From: DASVCS01 sp036381495
GTDB taxonomy: Bacteria; Gemmatimonadota; Gemmatimonadetes; Longimicrobiales; RSA9
Reading direction: 5' to 3'
Assembly (NCBI GenBank): GCA_036381495.1
Contig: DASVCS010000067.1
Location: forward strand, 1-16,148
Length of the DNA: 16,148 bases
Shown: in pieces, positions 1-7,548 of the stretch
Layout: each line of letters opens with the position of its first letter
How positions within the stretch are numbered: position 1 is the stretch's first letter
The notes under the pieces: model-generated
What the model saw: the letters and a program-made list of their open reading frames with translations, nothing else
What the model was told of the DNA's origin: nothing
Database searches by the model: none
Program-made: the position numbers and the translations under genes

Positions 1-3000
1 GCCGTCGCGCTCGATCGTGGTCACCAGCCCGTCACCGTCGGTGACCGTGACCAGGCGGCCCGCGGCGTCGTAGCCGAAGGCGTAGCGGATGGCGCCGGCC
101 CGGGTGTCCAGCGTCTCCAGGTGCCGGCCGGAGGCGTCGAAGCGGTAGAGCTCTGTGCCATCTTCGGAGGCGAGGAGGACGTCGCCGATCGAGGCGCCGG
201 GCAGGCCGCTGCCGACCTTGAAGACGCGGTCGAGGAGCCGGTCGGCGACGTAGAGCGCGCCATCGGGGCCGAGCGCGATCCCGGCCAGGGTGTGGAACAT
301 GGCGGCCGTTGCGGGGCCGTTGTTGCCGAGGGGGCCCTTGACGCATTCTCCGCCCACCGACCTCGGGCTGCATGCCCGCTTGCCGCTGCCCGCGACGGTC
401 GAGATGATCCCCTCGGGGTCCACCCGCCGGACGCGGAACTGGTCCATCTCACCGATGTAGAGGCTGCCATCCGGCCCGACGGCGAGGTGGTAGGGCAAGT
501 CGAGGCGCGCATCGGTGGCCGGGCCGCCGTCGCCTCCGTCTCCGCCCCCCGCCACCGTCGTAATGATCCCATCCGGACCGATCCGTCGGATTCTCCCGTC
601 GCTGGAGCCGCTGGTGACGTAGATGCTCCCATCCGGGCCGACGGCGATACCCCGGGGGAAGGAGAGCGAAGCCTCAGTGGCCAGCCCACCATCTCCGCTC
701 GACTGCCGAACTCCGTTGCCGGCCACCGTCGTGATGATCCCGCTCGGGCTCACCCGCCGCACGCGGTTGTTGTTCGCATCGCTGATATAGACGCTCCCGT
801 CCGGCCCTACGGCCACGTCCTGGATGTTCCAGATCATTGCCTGCGTAGCCGGCCCGCCATCGCCGCTGAACCCCCCTACGCCTGTACCGGCGATCGTAGG
901 TGAGCACTCCGGTCTTCGGATCGACGCGGAACACCCGGTTCTTGTTGCGATCCGCGACGTAGAGGTAGCCGTCGGGTCCGAGCGCCATCCCGACGGGCTC
1001 ACCGATCGCGGTGCCGACCAGGGTGTGGACGATCCCATCCGGGCCTACCCGGAGGATGGTACTGGATCCGTCGTTACCATGGGCAATGTAAAGTGTGCCG
1101 TCTGGTCCGATCGCTACGTCGAATGGATTGGTAATGTTCGTCTCGAGCGCCGGATGCCCATCTTCGCGCGACCCGTTGATCCCCATCCCTGCCACGGTCG
1201 TGATGACTTCGGGCAGGTCTTCCGCCGCGCGCACGCGCCCATCGCCGCGGTAGAGCACGTGGCTCACCGGGTCGTAGGCGTGGTGCACGTCCAGGCTCCA
1301 GCCGCCCAGCCCCAGGCCGCGGGCATCCCACGGCCCGATCTGAGTCCTGTAGCGCTGCCAGAGCGTGTACTCCTGCCGAAGTGGGTCGCCCTCCATGGGG
1401 ATACCCGAGAAGATGCCGAAGGCCTGCCGCAGCAGCGCGGTACCGTACACCGCCGGGTAGACGTAGCCGATGTGAACGGTGATCGTCTGCCGTCCCTGCA
1501 CCGGCCGGCCGTAAACGTCCTTGCCGTCCCATCTGAAGCGGAAGCGCAGGTTCGGCTCGGCGTCGAACGTGGCACCGAACCCGGGGTCGATGACGACCGG
1601 TTCCGAAGTGGTGCTCGCAGCGGCCGCAAAGCCCGACACGACATCACCCACGGCAATCAGCCGCCGCCGCCCCGCCAGGTCGACCTGCACCTTGACGCGT
1701 TCCAGGCTGTCCGGAAGCACCGGTCCGGTGAGCGGGATCTCCATGGTGTAGGCCGCCTTGCGCCCGGGCACCCGCCGGCTGCGGTAATGGAGCGTAAACG
1801 GCGTGCCCGTGACCGCCACCGCCTCACTCAGCGTCTGGCTCTCGCAGCCGATCAGGCTGTTATCGGGCACGGGCGTGTCGCCGCACGGCGGTGGGCCACC
1901 GGGCTGCGGGCGCGGCTGGCCGGGCGGACGCGCGGTCGCCGGCGGCTGCATGGGCCAGTTGAAGTCCCCGGGCGAGAAGTGCAGGGTCGGCACCCGCCAG
2001 AGACTCTTGCCCGCAGGGTAGAGCGAAGCCAGCCGCTCGCGCTCGCCCGCCGTGATCCCGAGCACGGCGAGCACCGAGTCGGCGTCCGCCACGCTGTCGC
2101 CGTCCACATCCAGCATGGCGAGGCCCTCGGCCGTCTGCCCCAGGATGCCGATGATCTGCCCGTTGTCCTCAGGGACCCATTGTGCGCGCTTACGATCGTA
2201 GAAGCCGACCGGCACCGGCTCACCGACCGGGAAATGCAGGAAGTTGTCGACGTAGACGACGACCGGCCGGCTGAAGACGACGCTCTCGGCGCCCGCCGCG
2301 ATCGCCTCATCCGCACTCAGCTCCACCGCGTACGTGTAGCCCACGCCCGGCGGCAGCGGCCCCGGCATCGCCATGGGACCGCCCGGGCCCACCGTGTACT
2401 CCGTCGCCCGCACACTGAGCGTGGAGAGCGGCTGCGTGCTCCCGTCCGGCAGCACCATCTCCGCCGTCGTCCCCGGCTCGAAGAGCAGCGTGGCCTGCCG
2501 CACCCCATCGGAATCCGCCACCACGCTGCCCCGCGCCACCTGCACCTCGGTCGCCCCTGCCAGATCGATGGTCGTCACCACCGTATCGAGCGGCACCAGC
2601 GCCACATCCTCGGCCAGCACGTAGTCCTGCCAGGGCGCCTCCACCGGCCGCTGCGCCGGCAGGTAGCCCGCCTTCTCGAAATCCAGCACCAGCAGCCCGC
2701 CGCCGTTCACCGCCAGATCGTACATGCCGTCCGCCCGCGAGAGGGTGTGGCCGTACTCCGGATGGTCCTTGACCGTCACCGTGACCCCCGCAAGCGGCAG
2801 CCCCTCACGGGTGAGCACCCGCCCCCGCACGACCGCCAGCCGCACCGGATCGATCGTGTCCGGATCGACGCCCACCTGGATCGGATCGGGACCCGTGTAG
2901 AGGAACGCACTCGCCGCATGCAGCGCGGTGGCCACCGTGGGATCGAGCGATGGGGCGACCGTGGCCGGGTCGGGCGGCAGATCCGCGCCCTCGCGCAGCA

Positions 3001-4890
3001 CCGTCCGCACCACCGTGCTCGTGTTGCCGGCCGCATCCGTGGCGGTGAAGGTGAGCATGTTCGCGCCCTCCGCGAGGGCGGCCTCGCCGCTGAAGGTGCC
3101 GTCTGCCGCCACGGCGAGCGCCTCTCCGTTCAGCGTGAGCGTGACGGCGGTCTGGTCGGTGACCGTGCCGCTGACCGCCACGCTCTCGCCTTCCACGACC
3201 GCGCTGTCCTCGGGCGCGCTCACGATGAGCACCGGCGGGGTCGTATCGCGCACGACGTTGCGAACGAGCACCGTGCTGTTGCCGGCCTCATCCGTCGCAA
3301 CCAGCGTGAGCGCGTTTGCGCCCTCGCTGAGCGTGAGCTCGCCCGTGAACGCACCCGCCGCATCGACGGCGAGCGGGCTGCCGTTTACGCTCACGCCCAC
3401 CGCGGTGCGGTCGGCTACGCTCCCGGCAATCCGCACCACCGCCTCGCGCGTGATGAGCCCCTCGGCCGGCGCACTCCAGACGACCACCGGCGCCTCGGTG
3501 TCGCGCACGACCACCCGCAGCGAGTCCGTCCGGTGGCCGGCCGCATCGATGGCGCTGAAGCGGAGTTCGTTCTCGCCCTCGCTTTCGAGCGGCACCGCAA
3601 GCGAGAAGGCGCCGTCCATGCCCACGGCCGCCGCCGTCCCGTTCACCGCCACCTGCACCACCGTCTGATCGATCACCCGGCCCGACGCCGTGATGTCCGC
3701 CGCATTCGTCACCAGCCCCGCCGCCGGCGCCGTGATCTCCAGCACCGGCGCGGCCACGTCGGTGCCCCGCACGCGCACCGACAGGAAGCTGCCCGGCGGT
3801 GTGGCCAGCCGCACCTCGAGCACGTTCTCGGCGTCCAGGTCGACCTCCCGAATCACGTGCCCCGGCGAGAGCAGCAGCGCCAAGGGGCCGACCACCAACC
3901 GGCCGTTCAGGCGCACCGAGCCCACGAGCACGCGGTGCGAGCCGTCGGGCGCACCGTTGACGACCTCGAGCCAGAACGGCGCACCGGCTGCGGCCGGCCG
4001 CGTGAAGTGAGTCGTCGTCACCGAGGGCAGCAGTATGTTCAGCTCGTAGCGCTCGGGACCGAAGACCGTGAACGTCGGATCGGGATCGCCCACGATCGTC
4101 ACCACCACCGCCGTGCCCGCCTCGCCGCCCAGCTCGAGCTCGAGCGTGTGCGTCCCGTCCGCAACGGCACCCGTGGCAGCATCCGCGGCGGCACCCACGC
4201 CAGCACCTGCGGTCGCCTGCGCGGCCGTTTCGGCTCCACCCGCAGCCGCACCCGCCCCGGCCGCATTCCCGGCCCCGCCCGCCGCAGCGCCACCTGCCCC
4301 GAGTGTGCCTGCGGCCGCCTGCCCCCCGAACGCCAGCACCGCCTCGAGCCGCCCCGCCGCCTGCGCGAGCGCTCGGCTCAGCTCGCTCGCTCCGCCCAGC
4401 AGCTCGTCCCCATCCACCCGCACGAGCACATGCTCCGGCGCCCCGGACGAGCCGGCGCGATCCGCTCCACGTAGCGCTGCACCGTCGCCCCGGTCGCCTC
4501 GAAGCGCTTCGGGCCGTAGTAGACCACCCCCGTATCCCGCGCGAACACCCCAATGCCGCCCGCCGGAACACCCGTGGGCGCACCCGCCGGCGCACCCGTG
4601 GGGACCTCCGGTCCCGGATCCGCCTCGAGGTACGCCGCCCTGTCCGGCTTCGCGCCCGCCACGAACGCGGGCACCGCACCCGACCCGATCCGCACCACGC
4701 CGGCCCCCACGCCCGCACCGCCTCCGCTCCCGGCGAGCGCAACCGGACCCACGGGGACACTGCGCCCCCGCTCTCCCGTCGCAGCAGCCGTGACCGCAAG
4801 CAGACCCACACAGCAGACAAGAATCAGCACGAGGACGAGCGGCCGCGATGCAGTCGCTGGACGGCAACGAAGTGCAACCAACGTACGCAT
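1..4890 (-). CDS. Teneurin-like YD-repeat (Rhs-type) giant exoprotein, partial, two frame breaks
   Basis: Large secreted protein, about 1630 codons in the window, with its C-terminus beyond the left edge. The ATG at 4890 is chosen because a GGGAGG Shine-Dalgarno lies 6 bases upstream and a signal peptide follows (basic start, then LVLVLILVCCVGLLAV). Approximate residue order: signal 1-37; Pro/Gly/Ala-rich and Gly/Ala low-complexity segments to about 250; a beta-rich segment with VVNGAPDGSHRVLVGS; three Ig-like repeats 378-633; transthyretin-like domain 685-765; linker with YTYAVELSADEA and VPVGFYDR; FN-plug-like region 1001-1229 ending in LGGWSLDVHHAYDP; six NHL blades 1229-1567; first YD motifs (YRFDASGRHLETLD, YDAAGRLVTVTDGDG). 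The frame shifts near 4441-4444 and returns near 898; domains are coherent on both sides of each break. Rhs/teneurin relatives are cell-surface or secreted proteins whose YD shell encloses a C-terminal domain, often a toxin; that part is not visible here. Whether the gene is intact or a pseudogene is open. Confidence 0.85.
190..1205 (-). other. Six-blade NHL beta-propeller region
   Basis: Six blade cores of the form (D/G/H)(V/M/I/L)A(I/L/V)GPDGx(L/V/I)Y(I/V) are readable, at about 1079-1128, 947-1000, 776-828, 612-664, 446-502 and 240-292. Several are separated by ITTVAG and GDGGPAT linkers. The last four blades are in a different frame from the first two because of the frame break near 898. 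NHL propellers usually mediate protein-protein contacts. Confidence 0.85.
893..901 (-). other. Frame break in exoprotein gene (one extra base)
   Basis: On the coding strand the sequence ACC-T-ACG-ATC-GCC carries one extra base (about 898). Removing it gives GVLTTIAGTGVGGFSGDGG, the expected NHL linker, matching the ITTVAG linkers of neighbouring blades. Downstream codons then read open to the left edge. The unshifted frame runs on as an Arg-rich, non-NHL tail to a stop at 674. Confidence 0.8.
1206..1890 (-). other. FN-plug-like region preceding the propeller
   Basis: Motifs in order are FTLHYRSRRVPGRKAAY, VKVQVDLAGRRR, FRWDGKDVYGRPVQG, VHIGYVYP, GLGLGGWSLDVHHAYDP and VLYRGDGR. In teneurins the FN-plug has a parallel series: YRSSRA, VAVVGRLF, WDKTDAYNQKVYG, VSVGYEYE, GGWxLDKHH and ILYKGNGE (recalled, not aligned). 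In teneurin structures this region plugs one end of the YD barrel. The same role here is inferred. Confidence 0.7.
2596..2838 (-). other. Transthyretin-like (carboxypeptidase-regulatory-like) domain
   Basis: The stretch starts GRVLTREGLPLAGVTVTV, continues with EYGHTLSRADGMYDLAVNGG, and ends in an FEKAGYLPAQRPV...PWQDY segment. The spacing of the GxPLxGVxV, YGxTxxRxDGMxDLxxNGG, FE+A and PW motifs matches what is known of the teneurin transthyretin-like domain, as well as the general CarboxypepD_reg fold. It sits directly N-terminal to the plug and propeller, as it does in teneurins. Confidence 0.75.
2994..3759 (-). repeat. Three tandem Ig-like repeats within the exoprotein
   Basis: Three copies of about 85 residues lie end to end, at roughly 3504-3759, 3250-3503 and 2994-3249. 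Each has an (A/P)PV(L/V) start, a T(A/V)xSG or IAGSV strand, a VNG or LNG turn, a GAF/GTF strand, an EGxNxL strand and a D(A/E)AG(N/H) strand ending in VVRD or VLREG. The pattern resembles the glucodextranase-B or HYR type of bacterial Ig-like repeat, which acts as a stalk or adhesive module in surface proteins. The family name is from memory; the repetition itself is read directly. Confidence 0.85.
4441..4444 (-). other. Frame break in exoprotein gene (one base missing)
   Basis: The N-terminal part reads in one frame through VQRYVERIAPARPG, and the rest reads in another from GAPEHVLVRVDGDELL. The switch lies at a run of four G on the coding strand. Adding one G there restores a continuous ARPGAPEHVLVRVDG. 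Either a homopolymer sequencing error or a true deletion would give this. Confidence 0.75.
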
Positions 4891-5111
4891 GGCGAGCCTC
4901 CCGGCGGTGAGCGCGGACCGCACCCCCGCACCCGAGTGCGGAGGGCGCAGAGCCCCCGGGCCAGAACGCAGCGCCGCGGCCGAGCGAAGTGATGCCGCTA
5001 AAGACTACCGAGGTGCTCGGACGGCAGGGAGTCGTATCGCACAATCCCCTCGCGAGAGCGAAGAGATCCGTCCGCCGGCGCAGCGCAAAACCGGCCGCAC
5101 GGACGGCCACC

Positions 5112-5141
5112 AAGGTGTGACCGAACCCGCCGGCACGTCAA
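5112..5141 (-). promoter_or_regulatory. Candidate promoter for the exoprotein gene with AT-rich upstream element
   Basis: On the minus strand TTGACG (5141-5136) is followed after 18 bases by CACCTT (5117-5112), close to the TAxCTT boxes seen at 9914-9984. Directly upstream of the -35 lies an unusually AT-rich stretch (5142-5180), as expected of an UP element. It would give a leader of about 215 bases before the ATG at 4890. The -10 is poor, so this is tentative. Confidence 0.35.
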
Positions 5142-5213
5142 GAGTTTTGTGTAAGTTGTTGACTTGACTAGATTTTGTGGGATCAGAGTGGAGATTCGAG
5201 CGGTGATGTCCGC

Positions 5214-5286
5214 GATCGGCGTCTCCGGCGCCGACGGGATCGAGATCGGGATCCTGCGGCAATGCCCGGGATCGGCGTCTCCGGCG
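5214..5286. repeat. Short imperfect direct repeat in the intergenic region
   Basis: GATCGGCGTCTCCGGCG occurs identically at 5214-5230 and 5270-5286, a 56-base period. The next 20 or so bases of each copy are also similar (ACGGGATCGAGATCGGG versus ACGGGGTACGGATACGG). It looks like a degenerate two-copy tandem duplication; function unknown. Confidence 0.7.
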
Positions 5287-5759
5287 TCAACGGGGTACGG
5301 ATACGGAGAGGGAGAGCGATGGGAGGTGTGAGGCTGAGCGGGCGCGCAATGCGGGCGCCCCCGGAGGTGGACAGCGCAGGCGCATACGGCGCCGGAGCGA
5401 GCGCCGATCGGTGCTCCGGCACGCCGCCCCGTCCCGAACGCCGGCTCCAGCGCAGACCCAGCCGCGCGCCCGCCGGGGCGAACGCCTCGAACCATGCCCG
5501 AGCGAACGCCCGCACACCTGCACGCGCACCCGCCCGAACGAATACCTCGCCCACGTCAACCGCCGGGAAGAACGCCCCACCCGTTCCCGCGAACGTCCAC
5601 ATGGAACCGAGGGCTACCCTATCCTACGGGCGTCCTTGTTCCCGATCCCATGGGCGCTCCCAGAGCATTTCCTCCGCCGCTTCGGAGCCGCGTATCCGGA
5701 CGCGATGGACTTGCGGCCGAAGTGCGCGACTCCGAACTGCTGCGACAGCGGCGCCAGCG

Positions 5760-5780
5760 CCCCTCCCCTACCCCAACCCC
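5760..5780 (-). promoter_or_regulatory. G-quadruplex motif spanning a stop codon
   Basis: The coding (minus) strand carries four GGGG runs separated by loops TT, TA and A. The TA loop and the following G form the TAG stop of the hypothetical gene downstream of floA. Four tetra-G runs with 1-2 base loops are the strongest class of intramolecular G4 motif and would form in the mRNA as well as in DNA. A role in termination, ribosome release or mRNA 3' stability is inference. Confidence 0.75.
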
Positions 5781-6517
5781 TTCGGCGGCCCCAGCACCTC
5801 GCTCAGGATGACCGCGCGCTGGAGATCCCGGCGCCCGCCGAGCACCCGGTGCAGCCGGCGAGCGTCCGGAGCCGGTGCACTGCGCCGCGCCCCGGACCGG
5901 GCGAGGCGTGCATGGAAGTCCCGGTGCCGGACCTCCGGCGGCGGGGGCGGCGCCTCGAGCGAAACCACGACGGGCCGGCTCGGCGCGGGCATCTCTTCCA
6001 GCGACCGCGCCTCCTCGTACGTGCTCGGGACGAGCACCGGCGTGCCGGTCGCCTCGACGTCGCCTCCGCGGCTCCACTCGCCGCCCTGCGCACCCCTCGC
6101 ACGCGCCGGCTCGGCGGCCCCGCCCACCGGTGACGGCTCGGACCGTCGTGCCGACTCCACCGGCTCGCCGTCTCGCGATGCCTCGGTCTCCCACGACGCT
6201 TCCGCTTCCCACGACGCCCCCGCCTCCCACGACTCCTCCGGCGCCCGCGGCGGCCCCGCCGCCGGCCGCCGCTCGCCCGTCAGGATCGCCCACAGCTCGT
6301 CCGGGATCATCTCGCCGGCCGGGCGCTCGACCGGACCGAGCGGTCCGGCGCCGGGATCGCCCCGCTCTCCACCACCCCGCTCGACGTCCGGAACGGGCAT
6401 GCGCGGCGCGCGGTGCTGCGGCGGCGCGGGCGGCCCCTTGCGCCGCCTCCCGACCAACCCCTCGATCACGGACCAGGCGACGGCCGCCGCGATGAGGAGC
6501 GAGAAGAGGTCGTCCAC
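5768..6517 (-). CDS. Hypothetical membrane-anchored Pro/Glu-rich protein coupled to floA
   Basis: A 249-residue protein of no recognised family. The GTG start at 6517 directly abuts the floA TGA (TGAGTG), with GAGGAG about 6 bases upstream inside floA, so translational coupling is likely. Residues 4-22 (LFSLLIAAAVAWSVIEGLV) form a membrane helix followed by Arg/Lys, suggesting an N-terminal anchor with the rest cytoplasmic. The middle is disordered, rich in Pro, Glu, Ala and Arg, and includes a triple SWE(A/T) repeat. The C-terminus is more ordered-looking (RDLQRAVILSEVLGPPKGLG) and is the likeliest conserved motif. Its place as third gene after nfeD and floA recalls yqfB in the Bacillus yqeZ-yqfA-yqfB operon, but I see no sequence likeness to assert homology. 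A partner role in flotillin microdomains is inference. Confidence 0.75.
   Translation of the reverse strand: MDDLFSLLIAAAVAWSVIEGLVGRRRKGPPAPPQHRAPRMPVPDVERGGGERGDPGAGPLGPVERPAGEMIPDELWAILTGERRPAAGPPRAPEESWEAGASWEAEASWETEASRDGEPVESARRSEPSPVGGAAEPARARGAQGGEWSRGGDVEATGTPVLVPSTYEEARSLEEMPAPSRPVVVSLEAPPPPPEVRHRDFHARLARSGARRSAPAPDARRLHRVLGGRRDLQRAVILSEVLGPPKGLG
6189..6242 (-). repeat. 18-base x3 coding minisatellite
   Basis: Three tandem 18-base units, 6189-6206, 6207-6224 and 6225-6242, each beginning TCCCACGAC on the plus strand. They encode the repeated six-residue unit centred on SWE(A/T) in the hypothetical protein. Units differ at a few positions, so copy number may drift without shifting the frame. 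Confidence 0.85.
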
Positions 6518-7510
6518 TCAGTTCTCCTCGACGGTCGGCGTGCCATCCGCGCCGCCCGCGATCGCGTGGCGCATCTCGGTGTCCGCCGCGATGTTGCGAT
6601 ACTTCATGTAGTCCATGATCCCGAGGTTGCCCTCGCGGAACGCCTCGGCCATGGCCAGCGGGATCTGCGCCTCGGCTTCGACGACCCGGGCGCGCATCTC
6701 CTGGACCTTCGCCTTCATCTCCTGCTCGGCGGCCACCGCCATCGCGCGGCGCTCCTCGGCCTTCGCCTGCGCGATGCGCTTGTCCGCCTCCGCCTGATCC
6801 GTCTGGAGCTCGGCGCCGATGTTCTTGCCGACGTCGACGTCCGCGATGTCGATCGAGAGGATCTCGTACGCGGTCCCGGCGTCCAGCCCCTTGGCCAGTA
6901 CGACCTTCGAGATGGCGTCCGGGTTCTCGAGCACGGCCTTGTGCGTATCGCTCGAGCCGATCGTCGAGACGATCCCCTCGCCGACCCGCGCCAGGATCGT
7001 GTCCTCGCCCGCGCCGCCGACCAGCCTATTGATGTTCGCGCGCACCGTGACGCGCGCCTGCGCGATGAGCTGGATCCCGTCGCGCGCCATGGCCGCGACC
7101 CTCGGTGTCTCGATCACTTTCGGGTTCACGGAGACCTTGACCGCCTCGAGCACGTCGCGGCCGGCCAGGTCGATGGCCGCCGCCTGCTGGAACGGCAGGT
7201 CGATGTTCGCCTTGTCCGCGCTGATCAGCGCCTTGACCACCCGGTCCACATGGCCGCCGGCCAGGTAGTGCGCTTCGAGTTGCTTGGTGGTGAGATCGAG
7301 GCCCGCCTTGGTCGCGGCGATCAGCGGCCGGATCACCGCCGCGGGGTTGACCTTCCGCAGCCGCATCCCGATCAGGTCGCCGAGCCCGACGCGTACGCCG
7401 GCGAAGACCGCCTCGACCCAGAGTCGCACCGGCACGGCCCAGACCAGGACCAGCAGCGCGACGACCGCGACGATCAACGCGAGCGGGGGAAGGAACAGGA
7501 GTCCGTCCAT
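6518..7510 (-). CDS. floA: Flotillin-like protein FloA (SPFH/band-7-like)
   Basis: A 330-residue protein, the usual length of FloA (YqfA, UPF0365). Order: hydrophobic N-terminal hairpin or helix (residues 3-27, LLFLPPLALIVAVVALLVLVW), SPFH-like core with VNPAAVIRPLIAATKAGLDL, SVNPKVIETP, AQARVTVRANINRLVGGAGEDTILARVGEGI, then an Ala/Glu-rich coiled coil (about 235-290) and a short tail with GIMDYMKYRNIAADTEMR. FloA scaffolds functional membrane microdomains and affects membrane fluidity. The ATG at 7510 is chosen because it gives the standard family N-terminus; in-frame codons further upstream overlap the end of nfeD and add unfamiliar Arg-rich sequence. It lies 38 bases after nfeD, and the next gene starts immediately at its stop. 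Confidence 0.95.
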   Translation of the reverse strand: MDGLLFLPPLALIVAVVALLVLVWAVPVRLWVEAVFAGVRVGLGDLIGMRLRKVNPAAVIRPLIAATKAGLDLTTKQLEAHYLAGGHVDRVVKALISADKANIDLPFQQAAAIDLAGRDVLEAVKVSVNPKVIETPRVAAMARDGIQLIAQARVTVRANINRLVGGAGEDTILARVGEGIVSTIGSSDTHKAVLENPDAISKVVLAKGLDAGTAYEILSIDIADVDVGKNIGAELQTDQAEADKRIAQAKAEERRAMAVAAEQEMKAKVQEMRARVVEAEAQIPLAMAEAFREGNLGIMDYMKYRNIAADTEMRHAIAGGADGTPTVEEN

Positions 7511-7548
7511 CAGACACTCACGGTTCAGGGAGAAATCGCTGTGGGATG

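Larger units (their letters stand above)
4891..5767. other. 877-base intergenic region without a convincing gene
   Basis: The open frames here overlap on both strands, are Arg/Pro/Ala-rich and show no domain, signal or good ribosome site. I see the promoter-like island near 5112-5180, a 17-base direct repeat at 5214 and 5270, and between 5435 and 5595 a C/A-rich plus strand in which CGAACG or GAACG recurs six times at irregular spacing (5435, 5479, 5503, 5535, 5570, 5590). No tRNA or CRISPR pattern is seen. Confidence 0.6.

Noticed and set aside
824..4474. Very long plus-strand open frame opposite the exoprotein gene
   Set aside because: Its product is Arg/His/Pro-rich with no domain. It is an antisense shadow produced by high-GC codon use; the minus strand shows clear Ig, NHL and YD modules.
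4998..5602. Overlapping minus-strand small open frames in the intergenic region
   Set aside because: Several frames are open at once, compositions are biased, and no start site, signal or motif favours any of them.
5175..6611. Plus-strand open frame across the intergenic region and the floA-linked gene
   Set aside because: Ser/Arg/Pro-rich, no domain and no ribosome site, and opposite a gene coupled to floA.
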